Counted from the stretch's first letter, positions 26,641-36,107 are shown. The stretch: DNA of 64,000 nucleotides from Actinomadura physcomitrii (GCF_008923205.2 NZ_WBMS02000004.1:62001-126000); one strand, 5' to 3'. Program-made: numbers and translations. The notes: generated by a model from the letters alone, not told the origin.

Positions 26641-27996
26641 TCAGGTGGTGACGGCGGCCACCGCGGGGGTGCGCAAGGTCCGGCGGGCGGCGGCCAGGGC
26701 CGTGCCCGCGGTCAGGGCGGCGGCCAGGGCGACCACCCCGGCGTAGAGCCAGACGCTTCCGTCCGGGGCGGCCGAGCCCTTGCGGGCCACGGCGAACGGG
26801 ATGACCGTGAAGAGCGAGGCGACCGTCCCGCAGGCCGCGCCGACCACCGTCAGCACCGCCGACTCCAGCGCCACCGTGCCGAGCACCTGGGCCGGGGTCG
26901 CGCCCGCCAGCCGGGCCTGGCCGAACTCGCGGCGCCGGTGCACGGTCGCCGCGACCAGCGTGTTCACCAGCATGATCGCGGCGAACAGCACCACCATCCC
27001 GATGACCACGAGATTCAGCGTCTCGACCCCCTTCTGGTCGGCGGTCGCGGCGACGCCCGACCGGGCCGTCACCGCGTTCTCGGTGGCCTGCAGGAACAGC
27101 GTCCCGACGGCGATGCCGGTGAACAGGATGACCGGGGTCACCGCGGACGCCATCGCGCCCGTCCGGCGGCGCAGGTTCGTCACCGCGAGGTCGCCGGCGA
27201 CGCCGAACGCGCGCACCGGCCCGGCCAGCAGCGCCGTCGCCCGCCGGACGATCACCGGGGCGAGCAGCGCCAGCCCGATCGCGGCGAAGATGTCGGCCTG
27301 CCCGGACGTCGCCATGACGTCGGTGCCCTTGCCGCGCATCATGGTCATCGTCACGACCGCCTCGTCCACCGCGAGGAACAGGAACACCCCGGCGAAGATC
27401 GCGCGCCTGCGTCCGAGCCGGCCCGGCTCCGCGGCCGCCGCCATCAGCGACTCGGTGACCCGGACGCGGGCGGCGCGGCGCGCGGTGATCAGCGCGGCGA
27501 CCGTCGCGGACGCGAACGTCACGCCGAGGCCGGTGCCGAGCGCGAACGTCCCGAACGCGTAGGACACCTCGCCGGGGACCTGGTGGGTGCCGTGCAGCAG
27601 CGCGAGCAGCCCCCGCCCGCCGAGCGTGCCGGGGACGGCGCCGAGCGCCGCCGCGAGCACGGCGAGGGCCGCCGCCTCGCCGGCGATCATCCGGGTGAGC
27701 TGCGCCGGCGTCGCGCCGACGCTCTTCAGCAGCGCCATCTCCGCCGCGCGCTGCCGGACCGACAGGGTGAGCGTGGAGGTGACCGCGAAGACCACCAGCA
27801 GCAGCCCCCAGCCGCCGACCACCATCGCCATCGTGACCAGCGTGGACCGGGCCTGCCCGGTCGCCCCGCTCGCCTCGGCCGTGTCGAACATCGACGCGAA
27901 CGCCATGATGATCGCCGAACCGAGGAACATCGACAGGAAGCTCGCCGTGAACGCGCCCGCGCGCTTGCGCAGGGACCGCAGTGCCAGCGCGACCAT
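26641..27996 (-). CDS. FtsX/MacB-type ABC transporter permease
   Basis: 451 residues. Two FtsX modules are visible: ERQRAAEMALLKSVGAT-like RQRAAEMALLKSVGATPAQL in the first and HRRREFGQARLAGATPAQVL in the second, each next to membrane helices, with short extracytoplasmic loops. This is more compact than the roughly 800-residue two-domain permeases. It is one base downstream of the ATPase stop and forms a classic efflux or lipoprotein-type exporter with it. Substrate unknown; such systems often export peptides or lipids, or sense antimicrobials. The C-terminus ends against the poly-C tract. Confidence 0.88.
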   Translation of the reverse strand: MVALALRSLRKRAGAFTASFLSMFLGSAIIMAFASMFDTAEASGATGQARSTLVTMAMVVGGWGLLLVVFAVTSTLTLSVRQRAAEMALLKSVGATPAQLTRMIAGEAAALAVLAAALGAVPGTLGGRGLLALLHGTHQVPGEVSYAFGTFALGTGLGVTFASATVAALITARRAARVRVTESLMAAAAEPGRLGRRRAIFAGVFLFLAVDEAVVTMTMMRGKGTDVMATSGQADIFAAIGLALLAPVIVRRATALLAGPVRAFGVAGDLAVTNLRRRTGAMASAVTPVILFTGIAVGTLFLQATENAVTARSGVAATADQKGVETLNLVVIGMVVLFAAIMLVNTLVAATVHRRREFGQARLAGATPAQVLGTVALESAVLTVVGAACGTVASLFTVIPFAVARKGSAAPDGSVWLYAGVVALAAALTAGTALAAARRTLRTPAVAAVTT

Positions 27997-27997
27997 C

Positions 27998-28810
27998 TCA
28001 CACCCCCGCCTGCGTGCGGCCCGCGGCCCGCTGCCGCTCGACCTCGTCGGCCAGGTGCGTCATCCGCGCGGCGACGGCCTCGGCGGTCGGCGCGGTCTGG
28101 TAGCCGACGATCTTCCCGTCCGCCAGGAACAGCACCGCGTCGGCGTGCGCGGCGGCGACCGGGTCGTGCGTCACCATCACCACCGTCCGCCCGTACACGC
28201 GGACGGCCTCCTGCAGCAACCCGAGGACGTCGCGCGCGCTGCGGCTGTCGAGCGCGCCGGTCGGCTCGTCGCCGAACAGGATCCGCGGCTCGGTCACCAG
28301 CGCCCGCGCGATCGCGACGCGCTGCTGCTGCCCGCCCGACAGCTCCGCCGGCAGGTGCCCGAGCCGGTCGCCGAGCCCGACCCGGGCGAGGACGTCCCGG
28401 GCCCGGGCCTTGTCGGCGCGGCGGCCCGCGAGCTTGAGCGGCAGCGTCACGTTCTGCATGACGGTCAGCGTCGGCAGCAGGTTGAACTGCTGGAACACGA
28501 ACCCGATCCGCTCCCGGCGGAACCGCGTCAGCGCCGCCTCACCGTCGCCGGACAGCTCGGCGCCGTCCACCAGGACCCGCCCGGCGCTCGGCCGGTCGAG
28601 GCCCGCCGCGCACTGCAGCAGCGTGCTCTTGCCCGACCCGGACGGGCCCATCACCGCGGTGAACGACCCGGCGGGCAGCGACAGCGACACGCCGTCGAGC
28701 GCCACCACCCGGTTGTCCCGCGCGCCGTACACCTTCCGGACGTCCTCGAGCCGGAGCGCCTCGCCGGCGGACGGGGCCGTCCCCGCCGGGCGCGCCTTGT
28801 GTCCGAACAT
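27998..28810 (-). CDS. ABC transporter ATP-binding protein (LolD/MacB type)
   Basis: 270 residues. Walker A GPSGSGKST, Q-loop FVFQQFNLLPTLTV, signature LSGGQQQRVAIARAL, Walker B ILFGDEPTGALD and H-loop MVTHD are all intact. The ATG at 28810 has GGAGAGGTG upstream, better than longer open frame into Pro-rich sequence. The C-terminal 45 residues are an extension rich in Ala and Arg. It pairs with the FtsX permease immediately downstream. The 174 bp upstream, up to the HEAT gene stop, carry its likely promoter. Confidence 0.92.
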   Translation of the reverse strand: MFGHKARPAGTAPSAGEALRLEDVRKVYGARDNRVVALDGVSLSLPAGSFTAVMGPSGSGKSTLLQCAAGLDRPSAGRVLVDGAELSGDGEAALTRFRRERIGFVFQQFNLLPTLTVMQNVTLPLKLAGRRADKARARDVLARVGLGDRLGHLPAELSGGQQQRVAIARALVTEPRILFGDEPTGALDSRSARDVLGLLQEAVRVYGRTVVMVTHDPVAAAHADAVLFLADGKIVGYQTAPTAEAVAARMTHLADEVERQRAAGRTQAGV

Positions 28811-28984
28811 CGCCTTCACCTCTCCGCCCGGCGCCCCCTCGTGGAGCGCCTCCGGAGACGAAGCTACGGACGGCGGAGGCGGCGGAGGATGGGTCCAGCA
28901 CGCCGATCGGGGTAGGCAAAACCCCACCTCGGGACGGTGCCCGCGCCGATCGTCCAGGGGCGGGCCCTCGATGCCCGGGGTCGA

Positions 28985-31900
28985 TCACGCCTCCGAAGCG
29001 TTGATCTCGGCCAGCGGGCCGGTGTACCGGGACCGGTGGTCGGGCCGGGCGCGCCCCGCGGCGTGCCGCAGCGCCGGGACGGCCGCCGCGCCGAACCGGA
29101 CGAGCCCCTCGGACGCGGCCCGCCGGACCTGCGGGCGCGGGTGGGCGAGCAGGCCGACCAGGCCCGGGATCGCGGGCGTCCAGCCGGCGTGGCTCAGCGT
29201 CTTGATCGCCGAGCGGACGACGTCGGGCTCGAGGTCGCCGAGCAGCCGCACGGTCTGGTCCAGGTACGCGGCGCGGCTCAGCACGCGGCGCGCCACCCGG
29301 TGCGCGTGCAGCCGCACCTTCGTGTCGCGGTGGCCGATCAGCTCGGCGAGCAGGTCCTCCAGGCCGTCCGCGCGGCGGTCGGCGAGGAGCGCGAGCGCGC
29401 GCCGCGCCTCCTTCGCCCCGCCCTCCCGCGCCTGCCGGAACAGCAGCTCCGTCGAGGGCTCCGTCGCGGCGGGCGGCGCGTGCTCGCGCATCGCCGCGAG
29501 GGCGGCCGCGTCGCGTGCGGCGGCGCCGGGCGGCCGGAGCGGGCCGTCCACCAGGACGAGCCGGTCCGCGAGGTCGTCGCGGCCCGCGTCGCGCAGGCGC
29601 CGCCGTGCCCGCTCCAGCGGCGCGGTCCGGGCCAGCCGGCTGCCGGCGACGAGGTCGAGCAGGCCCCACGCGCCGTCCGCCAGCCGCTCGGCGATCCGCG
29701 CGGCGACGGCGTCGGCGGACGCCTGCCGCAGCACCCGGCCGGCGGCGTCGTCCCCGCCCTCCCAGCGCGACACGAGCGCGGGGACGAACCGGTCGAGGTC
29801 GGCACCGTAGAGATGGCCCGCCAGCTGGACGAACCGGTCGCCGTCCGGCACCTCGGGCGCCTCCAGCAGGACGCGCGCCAGCTCCCGGGTGGCGGTCAGC
29901 CCGTCGCGGCCGTCGAGGAAGGCGCGCAGGACGGCGAGCCGTCCCTCGGGTTCGGGCCGGTCGAGCAGCACCCGGGCGGCCTTCGCCCGCCGGCCGGCCG
30001 GGCCGGCGTCCAGCATGGCCATCAGGCGGCGCCGCTGCGCCACGGACGGCGGCTGGTCGAGGTCTCCGGTGCGCCGCGTCCTCGCCTCGGGCTCCTCGCG
30101 GCGCTCCGCCAGCGTCCACGGCGGGGCGCCGAGCGGCTGCAGCGCCTCCATCCAGTCGAGCAGGAGGGGCCGCGCTTCGTCGGGGGCGTCGAGGTAGGCC
30201 CGGATCAGCGCGTCGAGTGTCTTCCGGGACGGGCCGCGCAGCTCGTCGCGGAGCCGCCGCAGTTCCTCCGGCTCGCGGACCGCGCCCCTGATCGCCTCGT
30301 GTATCGCGGTCGCGGGGTCCGCCGCGTCCTGCGCGAACGCCTCCCGCAGGACGGCCTCCTCGTCCGCCGCCGGATCGGGGGCGCGGCGCGCGGCGGCGAG
30401 CGCGCGCTCGAGATCGCCGCGCGTGACGACCGCGCCGCACAGGCCCAGCAGGGTGATCGACACGGTGCTCGGCGGCAGCGCCCGCACCCGCTCGGCGATC
30501 TGGAACCTCTCCCCCGCGCCGAGCCGGGGCACCGCCTCCTTCGCCAGTTCGAGGAGCGGGCCGCCGTGGCGCTCCGCGCCCGCGACCAGCGCCTCGACGA
30601 GGAGCGCGGCGGATCGCGCGAACAACTCCAGTTCCGTCGGCGTGCGCGGCGGGCCGCAGACGGCTGCGGCGAGGTGCAGCGCGCGCGGGTCCGATGCGGC
30701 GAGGTCGAGCCATCGGGGCAGCAGCGGACGCAGCGACGCGAGAGCCGCCGCCGTGCCGTGCGCTTGCGCATCGAGGAGGCGGCGCGCGGTCTCGACGTCC
30801 CAGCCGTGCTCGGCCAGCTCGCGGACAGCGTCGGCGGCCTGCTCCTCCGGCGTCCGCCGCTCGCCGGCCGTCCCGGCGTCCCGTCCGGGGCGGCGCGGCG
30901 GGGCGCCGGGGGCGAGCGCGGGCAGCGCGGCGCGCAGGAGGGCGCGGGTGCGGTCATCGTCCGCCTGGTCCGCCGCAGCGAGGACGACGGCGCCGGACGC
31001 GTCCCCGAGAACGGTGCGCAGCGCCTTGACGAGGTCCTCGCGCAGGCCGGGGTTGTCGTGATGGCCCAGCCAGAACAGCGCCTTGGGGACCGCCGCGGGC
31101 GCGCCCGCCGCCGCGAGAGCCGCCGCCGCGGCCTTCTTGACGCTCATCTCGCGATGGTCGAGGCACGCCGCGATCGCCGGTGCCGCCCAGGTCGCCCGGG
31201 CCTCGGCCAGGGCGAGCAGCGCCTGCCGGACGGTCGCCGGGTCGTCCGCCGAGACGAGCGGGACCAGGCTCGCCGACAGCACCCGGGCGCCCTCCGCGTC
31301 CGTGGTGAACAGCGCGGTCGCGCGGCCCCGGACGTGCCCGTCGCGGTGCCGGAGCAGCCGGTGGACGCGCGCCCTGGTCCGCCGGTACGGGGCGCCGCGC
31401 AGCACGGTGAGCAGGAGCGCCTGCTCGGCCGGGACGAGCCCGGGCCGGTCGAGGAGATCGAGGACCGTGCTCGCGAGCACGGCGTTCCCGGCCGCGTCCG
31501 GGTCTTCGGCGTCCAGCAGGCAGCGCGGCCGGATCGCGCCGCGCCGGTGGAGCCGCGCGCCGAGGTCGCGGACGGCGTCCAGGACCTCGTCCGGCACGGC
31601 CGGTTCGGGTCCAGGGCCGCCGGGCGTCCACGCCTCGGCCAGGCCGGACACGACGCGCAGCAGCAGGTCGGCGGCGGCGGGCAGGGTGGTGGCGTCGCCG
31701 TTGCGGGCGAGCCGGGCGAGCGCTTCGGCGGGGTCGCGGGGGTCGGGGGCCGCGCGCAGGACCGCCAGCTCGCGCGGGTCGGGGCCGCCGAGGTCGTCGG
31801 CGACGCGGCGCGGCGGGTCGCGGGGGTCGAGCCGGTCGAGCAGGGTCCGGCGCCGCTGCGGATCGCGGTCGAGGTGCCAGAGCAGTCCCAGCGCCCGGCG

Positions 31901-33136
31901 CCGGAACGGGGCCAGGTGCGGGGCGACGCCGCTCGCCTCCGGATCGTCCGCGTCCAGGCCGAGCCCGGTCCACAGGGCGGCGGCCGTCCGGGGGCCGCCG
32001 ACGGCTTCGAGCGCGTCGAGCGCCTCGCGGGGCGCGTCCGGCAGCAGCGCGAGCACGGTCTCCTCCGCCGCCGGATCGCGCAGGTCGCGCAGCGCGCGCA
32101 GGAAGGGCCGGGGGTCGGCGGCCTCGCGCGCGAGGCGGGCGACCTCGCCGGCCACGCCGAGACCGGGGGCGCCCTGCGCGTCGAGCGCGACGAGCAGGTC
32201 GAGGCGGCGGGGCCACGAGGCGGCGTCCGGCCCGGGGCGGGCCAGCTCCCGCAGCGCCTCGTGCCGGCACGAGTACAGGACCACCGCGATCTCGCCGGCG
32301 GGCGTGCTCTGGTCCGCGAGCGCGAGCCCGACGATCGCGGGGACGTGGCGCGCGGCGGGGAAGTGGCCGCGCCGGTGCAGGCCGCGCAGGCACGCGGCGG
32401 CGGGCCCGGCGAGCAGCGGCGGGTCCTCGGCGGCGGCGCCGAGCAGGCCGCCGATGTCGTCGCGGCCCGCGAGGTCGCCGAGCAGTTCGAGCGCCCGCCG
32501 CCGCACCGCCGGGGCCCGGGACGGGTCGGCGGCGACGTCGAGCAGCAGGTCCCGGTGCCCGTGCCGGGCGGCGACCTCGATCGCGGCGCCGTCCCGCCCG
32601 GCGCCGAGGAGGCGCCGCACCCGCTCGTGCGGCAGCGGGTCCAGCGCCGCCCACGGTTCGGCCAGTTCGCGCAGCGCGGCGGGGACGTCGCCGGCGAGTC
32701 CCGCCATGGTCTCCCGGACGGCGCGGGGCGGCAGCAGCGCCGCGTCCAGCGCCTCCCGCGCGACCCGGACGGCCTCGGCGCGCAGCACGGCGTCGTGGCC
32801 TTCCGCGAGGGCGCGGACGAGCGCCCCGGGGTCGTCGGCGTCGGTCGCGCGAAGGGCGCGGACCGCCTGGTAGAGCGGCTCGCCCGGCGGTTCGGCGCGG
32901 ACGTCCGTGCGGCCCGCGGCGATCTCGGCGCTCAGCCACGCGACGCGGACCGCCGCGGGCAGCCCCGCGGACCGCCAGTCCGGCCAGGACCGGACGTGCC
33001 CGCGCAGGTGCAGGCGCGCCAGCGCGAGCGCCGCCTCGGGCGGCCCGTCCAGCGCGGGCGGTCCATCCGGCGCGGCGGGCACGGTCCCGGCGTCGAGGAG
33101 GCCGGCGGAACGGGCGGGTTCCGGCACCGAAGTCAT
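28985..33136 (-). CDS. Giant HEAT-repeat protein
   Basis: 1383 residues of almost continuous alpha-helical repeats rich in Leu, Ala, Arg and Asp (for example ALDPLPHERVRRLLGAGRDG, RRALELLGDLAGRDDIGGLL, VRRAASEGLVRFGAAAVPAL near the C-terminus). HEAT-type cores are clearest at the C-terminal end. No catalytic motif, signal peptide or membrane span is visible, so it is probably a cytoplasmic scaffold. The ATG at 33136 opens the protein; frame continues further upstream but overlaps the bL37 gene. It lies 44 bp after bL37 and upstream of the ABC exporter on the same strand. Partner and role unknown. Confidence 0.75.
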   Translation of the reverse strand: MTSVPEPARSAGLLDAGTVPAAPDGPPALDGPPEAALALARLHLRGHVRSWPDWRSAGLPAAVRVAWLSAEIAAGRTDVRAEPPGEPLYQAVRALRATDADDPGALVRALAEGHDAVLRAEAVRVAREALDAALLPPRAVRETMAGLAGDVPAALRELAEPWAALDPLPHERVRRLLGAGRDGAAIEVAARHGHRDLLLDVAADPSRAPAVRRRALELLGDLAGRDDIGGLLGAAAEDPPLLAGPAAACLRGLHRRGHFPAARHVPAIVGLALADQSTPAGEIAVVLYSCRHEALRELARPGPDAASWPRRLDLLVALDAQGAPGLGVAGEVARLAREAADPRPFLRALRDLRDPAAEETVLALLPDAPREALDALEAVGGPRTAAALWTGLGLDADDPEASGVAPHLAPFRRRALGLLWHLDRDPQRRRTLLDRLDPRDPPRRVADDLGGPDPRELAVLRAAPDPRDPAEALARLARNGDATTLPAAADLLLRVVSGLAEAWTPGGPGPEPAVPDEVLDAVRDLGARLHRRGAIRPRCLLDAEDPDAAGNAVLASTVLDLLDRPGLVPAEQALLLTVLRGAPYRRTRARVHRLLRHRDGHVRGRATALFTTDAEGARVLSASLVPLVSADDPATVRQALLALAEARATWAAPAIAACLDHREMSVKKAAAAALAAAGAPAAVPKALFWLGHHDNPGLREDLVKALRTVLGDASGAVVLAAADQADDDRTRALLRAALPALAPGAPPRRPGRDAGTAGERRTPEEQAADAVRELAEHGWDVETARRLLDAQAHGTAAALASLRPLLPRWLDLAASDPRALHLAAAVCGPPRTPTELELFARSAALLVEALVAGAERHGGPLLELAKEAVPRLGAGERFQIAERVRALPPSTVSITLLGLCGAVVTRGDLERALAAARRAPDPAADEEAVLREAFAQDAADPATAIHEAIRGAVREPEELRRLRDELRGPSRKTLDALIRAYLDAPDEARPLLLDWMEALQPLGAPPWTLAERREEPEARTRRTGDLDQPPSVAQRRRLMAMLDAGPAGRRAKAARVLLDRPEPEGRLAVLRAFLDGRDGLTATRELARVLLEAPEVPDGDRFVQLAGHLYGADLDRFVPALVSRWEGGDDAAGRVLRQASADAVAARIAERLADGAWGLLDLVAGSRLARTAPLERARRRLRDAGRDDLADRLVLVDGPLRPPGAAARDAAALAAMREHAPPAATEPSTELLFRQAREGGAKEARRALALLADRRADGLEDLLAELIGHRDTKVRLHAHRVARRVLSRAAYLDQTVRLLGDLEPDVVRSAIKTLSHAGWTPAIPGLVGLLAHPRPQVRRAASEGLVRFGAAAVPALRHAAGRARPDHRSRYTGPLAEINASEA

Positions 33137-33180
33137 GGCGGCGATCTTAGGAGGAGCTTCGGCGCCGCCGCGGCGCTGGC

Positions 33181-33261
33181 TCAGTGCCGGGCGTTGGGCC
33201 GCTTGCCCTTGTTGTGCTTGCTCCGCTTGCGGGCTCTGCGCTTCCGCGTTCTCTTCGACAT
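33181..33261 (-). CDS. Ribosomal protein bL37-like micro-protein
   Basis: 26 residues, MSKRTRKRRARKRSKHNKG then KRPNARH. More than half of the residues are Lys or Arg, and the C-terminal GKRPNA matches the actinobacterial large-subunit protein bL37 (about 24 residues in mycobacteria). The ATG at 33261 has only a weak GGGG nearby. It lies between the DUF3710 terminator and the HEAT gene on the same strand. The call rests on composition, length and the C-terminal motif; such genes are usually missed in annotation. Confidence 0.7.
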   Translation of the reverse strand: MSKRTRKRRARKRSKHNKGKRPNARH

Positions 33262-33325
33262 GCCCCGATTGACCACCCGGCGGGCGCCGGACGCAAGGCA
33301 CCCGGCGCACCCGGGAACGCAGAAA

Positions 33326-33368
33326 CCCGCCGGCCGTGCGACCGAAAAGCGGCGCACGGCCCGGCGGG
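33326..33368 (-). terminator. Terminator after DUF3710
   Basis: CCCGCCGGCCGTGCG (33326-33340) pairs with CGCACGGCCCGGCGGG (33353-33368), broken by a single-base bulge, with a 12-base loop containing GAAAAG. It starts 21 bases after the DUF3710 stop and would end the dut-DUF3710 transcript before bL37. Confidence 0.75.
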
Positions 33369-33389
33369 CGGTGTCGGCGTAGGGCCGGG

Positions 33390-34217
33390 TCAGCGGACCT
33401 CGGTGATCTCGGGACCGCGCTCGAACGGGTTGAAGGTCTCCTCGCCGCCCTGCTCCTCGCCGTTCTCCCCGGCCTCGCTGAACTCCTTGGGGATCCGCAG
33501 CTCGAGCAGGTCGCGGGGCGGCATCGGCGCGTCGCCGCGCACGACGACGACGCCGCGCAGCACGTCCTCGAGGACCTGCCACTGCTCCTCGTCCTCGATC
33601 GCGGCGCCCTGCACCACGGCCTGCAGGAACCAGCGCGGGCCGTCGACACCGAGGAAGCGGATGATCTGCGGCGCCCAGCCCTGGTCGACGAACTCCTGCG
33701 GGATCTGCTCGCGGACCTCCTGCGGCATCTCCGCGAGGACCTCCTCGGTCAGCGCTGCGGGGATCATCGCCAGCAGCTCGGGACCGAACGGCCCCTCGCC
33801 CTCCTGGGTCTGCCCCTGCGCCTCCTCCTCGATGTCCTTGGCGGTCTCGCGGCGCACGTCGTCCCAGATGCCGCTGCGCTTGGGCGCGGCGAACACCTGG
33901 AGCTGCATGGCGCTCTCCTCGTACTGGACGAGCACCGCGACGGGCCGGCCGTCGAGGGGGTTGCCCTCCTCGTCCACCTGGGTCGCCTCGAAGTTCACCT
34001 GGAAGCCGAGCCCGGGCGCGATCGGGACCTGCATCGAGCCGAAGTCCAGGCGCTGCAGCTCGGGGAAGGAGTCCTCGGAGTCCCAGGGCCCGCCCTCGGC
34101 CTTGGCGGCATTGGCGGGAGCCTCCTCGGCGGCCTCGTCAACGGCCTCCGCCGGTTCCTCGGTCGCCTCGGGACCCTTCTCGGGCTCCTCGGCCTGCCGG
34201 CGACGTCCAAAAGCCAC
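33390..34217 (-). CDS. DUF3710 protein
   Basis: 275 residues. An acidic Glu/Ala-rich N-terminus (about 60 residues) leads to the DUF3710 domain with LDFGSMQVPIAPGLGFQVNF, FAAPKRSGIWDDVRRETAKD and RFLGVDGPRWFLQAVVQGAA. The protein is conserved next to dut across actinobacteria (Rv2696c) with no assigned function. It is 37 bp downstream of dut and probably cotranscribed. The C-terminal tail is Glu-rich. Confidence 0.9.
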   Translation of the reverse strand: MAFGRRRQAEEPEKGPEATEEPAEAVDEAAEEAPANAAKAEGGPWDSEDSFPELQRLDFGSMQVPIAPGLGFQVNFEATQVDEEGNPLDGRPVAVLVQYEESAMQLQVFAAPKRSGIWDDVRRETAKDIEEEAQGQTQEGEGPFGPELLAMIPAALTEEVLAEMPQEVREQIPQEFVDQGWAPQIIRFLGVDGPRWFLQAVVQGAAIEDEEQWQVLEDVLRGVVVVRGDAPMPPRDLLELRIPKEFSEAGENGEEQGGEETFNPFERGPEITEVR

Positions 34218-34254
34218 GACTCACGCTCCTTCTCGACTGTGCTCGTTACCAGTG

Positions 34255-34725
34255 TCACCCATGGCCGGGAGCCTCCGGCCCGCCGAAGCCGCCCGTGGAG
34301 CCGAATCCGCCGGTTCCGCGGGCCGATCCGGGAAGGTCGGCGACCTCGTGGAACACAGCCTGCTCCACCCGCTGCACGACCATCTGCGCGATGCGGTCGC
34401 CGCGCCGCAGCCGCACGGTGGCGCGGCGGTCGGTGTTCAGCAGGGTCACCCTGATCTCACCCCGATAGCCGGCGTCGACCGTACCGGGTGCGTTGACTAT
34501 GGTCACCCCCAACCTAGCGCCCAAACCGGACCTGGGGTGAATGAAAGCGGCGTAGCCGTCGGGCAGCGCGATCGCCATGCCGGTGGGCACGACGGCGCGC
34601 TCCCCGGGCGGCAGCTCGACGTCCTCGGCGGCGACCAGATCGGCGCCGGCGTCGCCCGCGTGCGCGTACTGCGGCAGGGGCAGGTCGGGGTCCAGCCGCT
34701 TGATCAGCACATCGACCTTGGCCAA
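34255..34725 (-). CDS. dut: dUTPase (dUTP diphosphatase)
   Basis: 156 residues. It hydrolyses dUTP to dUMP and PPi, keeping uracil out of DNA and supplying thymidylate synthesis. All five trimeric-dUTPase motifs are present: [41 protein letters not shown] and [10 protein letters not shown] at the C-terminus, followed by a short GGPEAPGHG tail. Start is a TTG at 34725 with GAGGTG upstream, matching homologues that begin AKVDVLI; no nearer ATG exists and the longer frame gives an unrelated leader. Confidence 0.95.
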   Translation of the reverse strand: MAKVDVLIKRLDPDLPLPQYAHAGDAGADLVAAEDVELPPGERAVVPTGMAIALPDGYAAFIHPRSGLGARLGVTIVNAPGTVDAGYRGEIRVTLLNTDRRATVRLRRGDRIAQMVVQRVEQAVFHEVADLPGSARGTGGFGSTGGFGGPEAPGHG

Positions 34726-34945
34726 CAGGGTCCACCTCGCGTTCGGGAGCGTTCCGGCGGTCCCGCCGAGAAGCCACACGACAATACCGGGTGCGGAGGC
34801 GGCGGGCCGCTTGTGCGGCGCCCTCGCGTCCGGCTTCCGCGCGCGACCCTATCCGGTTCCGGGCCGGAACCCGGCCGCCGATGGCGTACCGGCGGGAATC
34901 GGTGGGACACTGTGGATCGTCCGTGTCGTCAGGAAGGTCCGTTCG

Positions 34946-35245
34946 GTGTTCTGGTCGCTGGTGGTCGCCGCGCTGCTGCGGGTGCTCGCCGTGACCGAGT
35001 GGGCCGGGACGGCGCCGGGCCAGCCCGTCCTGCTGGCGCTGGCGACGGCCACCGTGGCGGGCCTGGTGGTCCTGGCCGTGGTGCGCGTGCGCGCGGCGGG
35101 GGCGGGCCATCGGTCCGCACCGGCACGGGTGCGGACGACCTTGCGGGACCGGACGCTGCGGACCGCCTTCCTCCCGCAGCGCGACCCGGACGCGGCGGGG
35201 CGCCCCCGTCCCAGGGCACCGGGAGCGGAGATCGCGGCCGCCTGA
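34946..35245 (+). CDS. DUF6412-like small membrane protein
   Basis: 99 residues. Two hydrophobic helices (FWSLVVAALLRVLAVT and VLLALATATVAGLVVLAVV) are followed by a basic tail ending LPQRDPDAAGRPRPRAPG, a motif I associate with DUF6412 proteins that precede YidC-like genes in actinomycetes. The GTG at 34946 has AGGAAGG seven bases upstream. It is 46 bp ahead of the YidC-like gene on the same strand and probably cotranscribed. Confidence 0.7.
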   Translation: MFWSLVVAALLRVLAVTEWAGTAPGQPVLLALATATVAGLVVLAVVRVRAAGAGHRSAPARVRTTLRDRTLRTAFLPQRDPDAAGRPRPRAPGAEIAAA

Positions 35246-35291
35246 GCGCGGTCGGCACGCCCTCGATCTCCTGCTACCCGGAAGGCTGTCC

Positions 35292-35999
35292 ATGTCCCTG
35301 TTCGACGTTCCCGTTTCGCTCGCATACGCCCTGGTCAAGGGCCTGGCCGACGGCATCGGCCCGGTCGCCGGCCCGGTGGCGGCGGCCACCGCGATCATCC
35401 TGTTCACGCTCCTGGTCCGGCTGGCGATGCTGCCGCTCGCCGTCTCGGCCGCCCGCGGCGAGCGGGCCCGGGCGCGCCTGCTGCCCCGGGTCCAGGCCCT
35501 GCAGAGGAAGCATGCACGCAACCCGGAGCGGCTCAAGCGCGAGACGGCCGCGCTGTACGAGGCGGAGGGCACGACGCCGCTGACGGGGTGCCTGCCGATG
35601 TTCGCGCAGTGGCCGGCGTTCATGGTGATGTACCGGCTGTTCCGGTCGGCGACGGTGGCGGGGCACCAGAACCTCTTGCTCGCGCACACGTTGCTGGGGG
35701 CGCCGCTGGGGCAGAACTGGATCGGGCTGGTCGGCGGCGGGCTCCTCGCGCCGCCGTCGCTGGTGTTCCTCGGCCTGTTCGCGCTGCTCATGGCGCTGGC
35801 GGTGTGGTCGTCGCGGCGGGCGGCGCGGACGGCCCCCGCCGGTGCGGCGGGCGTGCTGGCCCGGGTGGCGCCGTTCGGGACGGTGGTCTTCGCCGCGTTC
35901 GTGCCGCTGGCCGCCGGGCTGTACCTGCTGGCGTCCGGCACGTGGACGGCGGTGGAGCGCGCGGTGCTGCACCGGCGGATCGTGGCGCCGGCCGGCTGA
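35292..35999 (+). CDS. YidC/Oxa1-like membrane protein insertase
   Basis: 235 residues with about five helices. The fold shows the conserved arginine in the first core helix (FTLLVRLAMLPLAVSA), a cytoplasmic basic hairpin (RVQALQRKHARNPERLKRET), and GTTPLTGCLPMFAQWPAFMVMYRLF, which is the YidC signature. It is shorter than housekeeping YidC (which in actinobacteria sits near rnpA/jag at oriC), so this is probably an accessory paralogue working with the small membrane protein upstream. Confidence 0.88.
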   Translation: MSLFDVPVSLAYALVKGLADGIGPVAGPVAAATAIILFTLLVRLAMLPLAVSAARGERARARLLPRVQALQRKHARNPERLKRETAALYEAEGTTPLTGCLPMFAQWPAFMVMYRLFRSATVAGHQNLLLAHTLLGAPLGQNWIGLVGGGLLAPPSLVFLGLFALLMALAVWSSRRAARTAPAGAAGVLARVAPFGTVVFAAFVPLAAGLYLLASGTWTAVERAVLHRRIVAPAG

Positions 36000-36107
36000 C
36001 CGGCCGGGGGTCCGAATCGCGGGCTTCGCCTTGACGGCCCCGCTGGACGCCGGTTCGATGGAAACCGAACCTGATTCTGGACGCGACGCGCAGGGCGGTG
36101 AGCGGGC

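Noticed and set aside
33137..33649. Longer start for the HEAT protein
   Set aside because: The extension crosses the DUF3710 terminator, DUF3710 coding region and bL37 gene.
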